Source: Planctomycetaceae bacterium (GTDB lineage Bacteria; Planctomycetota; Planctomycetia; Pirellulales; Pirellulaceae). Taken from it: a stretch of DNA of 64,000 nt. Location of the stretch: assembly GCA_002723275.1 (NCBI GenBank), contig PBNZ01000024.1, forward strand, positions 149,853-213,852, given 5' to 3'. Shown here in pieces: positions 62,820-64,000 of the stretch. The position numbers and the translations under genes are program-made. The notes under the pieces are model-generated. The model saw nothing but the letters and a program-made list of their open reading frames with translations. It was not told the DNA's origin and did not search any database. Every line of letters begins with the position of its first letter. The stretch's first letter is position 1.

Positions 62820-64000
62820 TTAGTTCTTTTTCGGTGCGTTGAGTCGCACCTTCATGGTCCCGGCAGGAATCTGTGTTCGCGTGACTCGCCCATCGGGCCA
62901 GCGGACGATAATCTGGTCCGGTTGGCTGCCGGCGGGGCAACCGAAGGTGAGGATGTTATCGGATTGTGAAAGATAACCACCACCTGCGTAAACCTCAGCC
63001 GTTTGTGTAGGAGCACCTCCTTTGAAGGTGGCTGTTACCTTGGAGCCAACGGCCGTTGGATTGCCGGCCTGATCCGATAATCGAATTTGAAGCACCTCGT
63101 TTTCTGGATGAGGCCGATTTTCAAAGGCTTCGATCGTTCCATCGTTGACTGTGACGAGTAAGTCTTTCCATCCGTCTTCGTTGAAGTCGGTGACGGCTGC
63201 AGCCTTGGCGTCGCCGGGAATCAGGATGCCGCTTTGCTGGGGCCACATGGGTCGTAATGCAATCTCCCCAGATTCTGTCGGTCCTTCTCCTGCCAATAAG
63301 ATGCTTAACCCGGAATCCATTCGGCCCGTTTCAACTTGGGGTGAGAAAAAGTTTTGTGCGATGAAGCAGTCGGTGAAACCATCGGCGTTAAAATCGTCAA
63401 GCACGACGCCAAATCCCGGAGACATCTGAGCGACGCGAGGAAGTGATTGGAAGCTGAAGGAAATCTGGTTCTGGTCTGAATGATTGATCAGGATTCCAGA
63501 TTCCAAGCAGTTTGAGGTGAGCTGCAAGCTTTTCGATAGGTTCTGGTCGTTGTAGATTTCGGACAGGGTCGAGAGCCCGAAATTGTGAAAGGTCTCCACC
63601 TTATCCCGAATGAAGGGCATGGCATGACTCGAACAGCTCAGGCCGCGACGGGGAAAGCACTTGCCCTTTTCGAATTTGGCTTCGACCAGGTGAGGGCGTC
63701 CAGTATTGTCGAAATCGCCGTAGTAGAGCAGTTCGGGCTTCTTGTCGCTGGGGTGATAGGTTGTGTTCAATCCGAAGTTGGTAACGACGTAATCAATGTC
63801 GCCGTCGTTGTCCAAATCGCGAGCTGCAATGCCGTTCCACCAGCCAAGTCGGTCAGCCAGCCCTGCTTGCTCCGTTTGATCAACAAGTCGACGCCCGTTG
63901 GGGCCGGCTTCGTTGACGAAGACCTTAACAGGGCCCCAATCATGTGTTACTAAAAGATCAACCCAACCGTCATTGTTGGCGTCCGACCAAATGGCACTCG
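62820..64000 (-). CDS. ASPIC/UnbV FG-GAP repeat protein, 3' part (5' end outside the window)
   Basis: The frame is open from the right edge to the stop at 62820. FG-GAP-type calcium loops include DANNDGWVDLLV, DLDNDGDIDYVV, DFNADGFTDCFI and DFNEDGWKDLLV. The C-terminal ASPIC/UnbV segment (NPTAVGSKVTATFKGGAPTQ, YAGGGYLSQSDNILTFGCPA, QIIVRWPDGRVTRTQIPAG) matches the corresponding region of the protein at 284, but the gene ends after UnbV, without thioredoxin or TPR domains. No in-frame TGA was seen in the visible part. Probably a secreted or membrane-anchored protein. Confidence 0.88.
   Translation of the reverse strand, partial: SAIWSDANNDGWVDLLVTHDWGPVKVFVNEAGPNGRRLVDQTEQAGLADRLGWWNGIAARDLDNDGDIDYVVTNFGLNTTYHPSDKKPELLYYGDFDNTGRPHLVEAKFEKGKCFPRRGLSCSSHAMPFIRDKVETFHNFGLSTLSEIYNDQNLSKSLQLTSNCLESGILINHSDQNQISFSFQSLPRVAQMSPGFGVVLDDFNADGFTDCFIAQNFFSPQVETGRMDSGLSILLAGEGPTESGEIALRPMWPQQSGILIPGDAKAAAVTDFNEDGWKDLLVTVNDGTIEAFENRPHPENEVLQIRLSDQAGNPTAVGSKVTATFKGGAPTQTAEVYAGGGYLSQSDNILTFGCPAGSQPDQIIVRWPDGRVTRTQIPAGTMKVRLNAPKKN

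Noticed and set aside
1-64000. tRNA, rRNA, CRISPR array, insertion sequence or prophage
   Set aside because: I scanned by eye for cloverleaf-like elements, regular repeat-spacer patterns and transposase or integrase motifs and found none; a tRNA search program would be needed to exclude tRNAs.

Overview
The window reads as a chromosome segment of a planctomycete, most likely a marine or brackish member of the Pirellulales. This is inferred from family content alone: paired cytochrome-type DUF1549/DUF1553 and Tat-exported DUF1501 proteins, a DUF1592-type/DUF1552 pair, a sulfatase, PEP-CTERM proteins, a LEPR-XLL giant surface protein, ASPIC/UnbV FG-GAP proteins and a weak Shine-Dalgarno signal at many genes. 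No rRNA, tRNA, CRISPR array, insertion sequence or phage gene was seen. Most proteins carry signal peptides, lipoboxes or membrane segments, so this is mainly a cell-envelope and periplasm region.

The most notable result is two candidate selenoprotein genes found by reading through in-frame TGA codons. (1) At 284-4174 one reading frame runs through a single TGA at 2255-2257, joining an FG-GAP half to an UnbV/thioredoxin/TPR half. A 6-bp hairpin with a G in its 5-nt loop lies at the distance expected of a bacterial SECIS. (2) At 43713-44072 (minus strand) a 119-residue lipoprotein has a heavy-metal-associated (HMA) domain. Both metal-binding cysteine positions are TGA (U65 and U69), and the complete HMA fold follows in frame. 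Two independent genes of this kind suggest that the organism decodes UGA as selenocysteine. The selA/selB/selC/selD genes are not in this window.

Layout. 1-4.2 kb: the edge of a minus-strand gene and the selenocysteine FG-GAP protein. 4.4-10 kb: a PEP-CTERM protein convergent with a 1,389-residue CotH/lamin-tail surface protein; both carry the same dockerin-like module. 11-16.6 kb: a redoxin-like protein, then DUF1549/DUF1553, DUF1501 and WD40 genes. 16.7-25.3 kb: minus-strand secreted proteins, comprising a split lipoprotein, a sulfatase, two lipocalin-like proteins, a protease with two HExxH motifs and a CE15-like esterase. 25.6-29.1 kb: a toroid protein with a haem-c motif and a HEFAH protease-like protein.

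29.8-38.7 kb is a metal-acquisition island, all on the plus strand: a DUF4198 protein, a Kelch/EF-hand protein, a DUF2271 protein, a PepSY-type membrane protein, then an ABC importer of the Mn/Zn/Fe family with one lipoprotein, one ATPase and two permeases. The second permease is fused to a winged-helix domain. 39-43.6 kb: a PEP-CTERM beta-propeller protein, a HAD phosphatase, a membrane-anchored protein and a MauG-type dihaem peroxidase. 44.6-49.7 kb: the DUF1592-type/DUF1552 pair and a metallophosphoesterase. 49.9-56.8 kb: a second HEFAH protein, then a minus-strand sugar-type operon of Nramp-like transporter, frameshifted sugar phosphate isomerase, aldo/keto reductase and Gfo/Idh oxidoreductase, followed by a DUF6498-like membrane protein. 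57.2-61 kb: another DUF1549/DUF1553-DUF1501 pair. 62-64 kb: a PEP-CTERM protein and the 3' part of a second ASPIC/UnbV protein that leaves the window.
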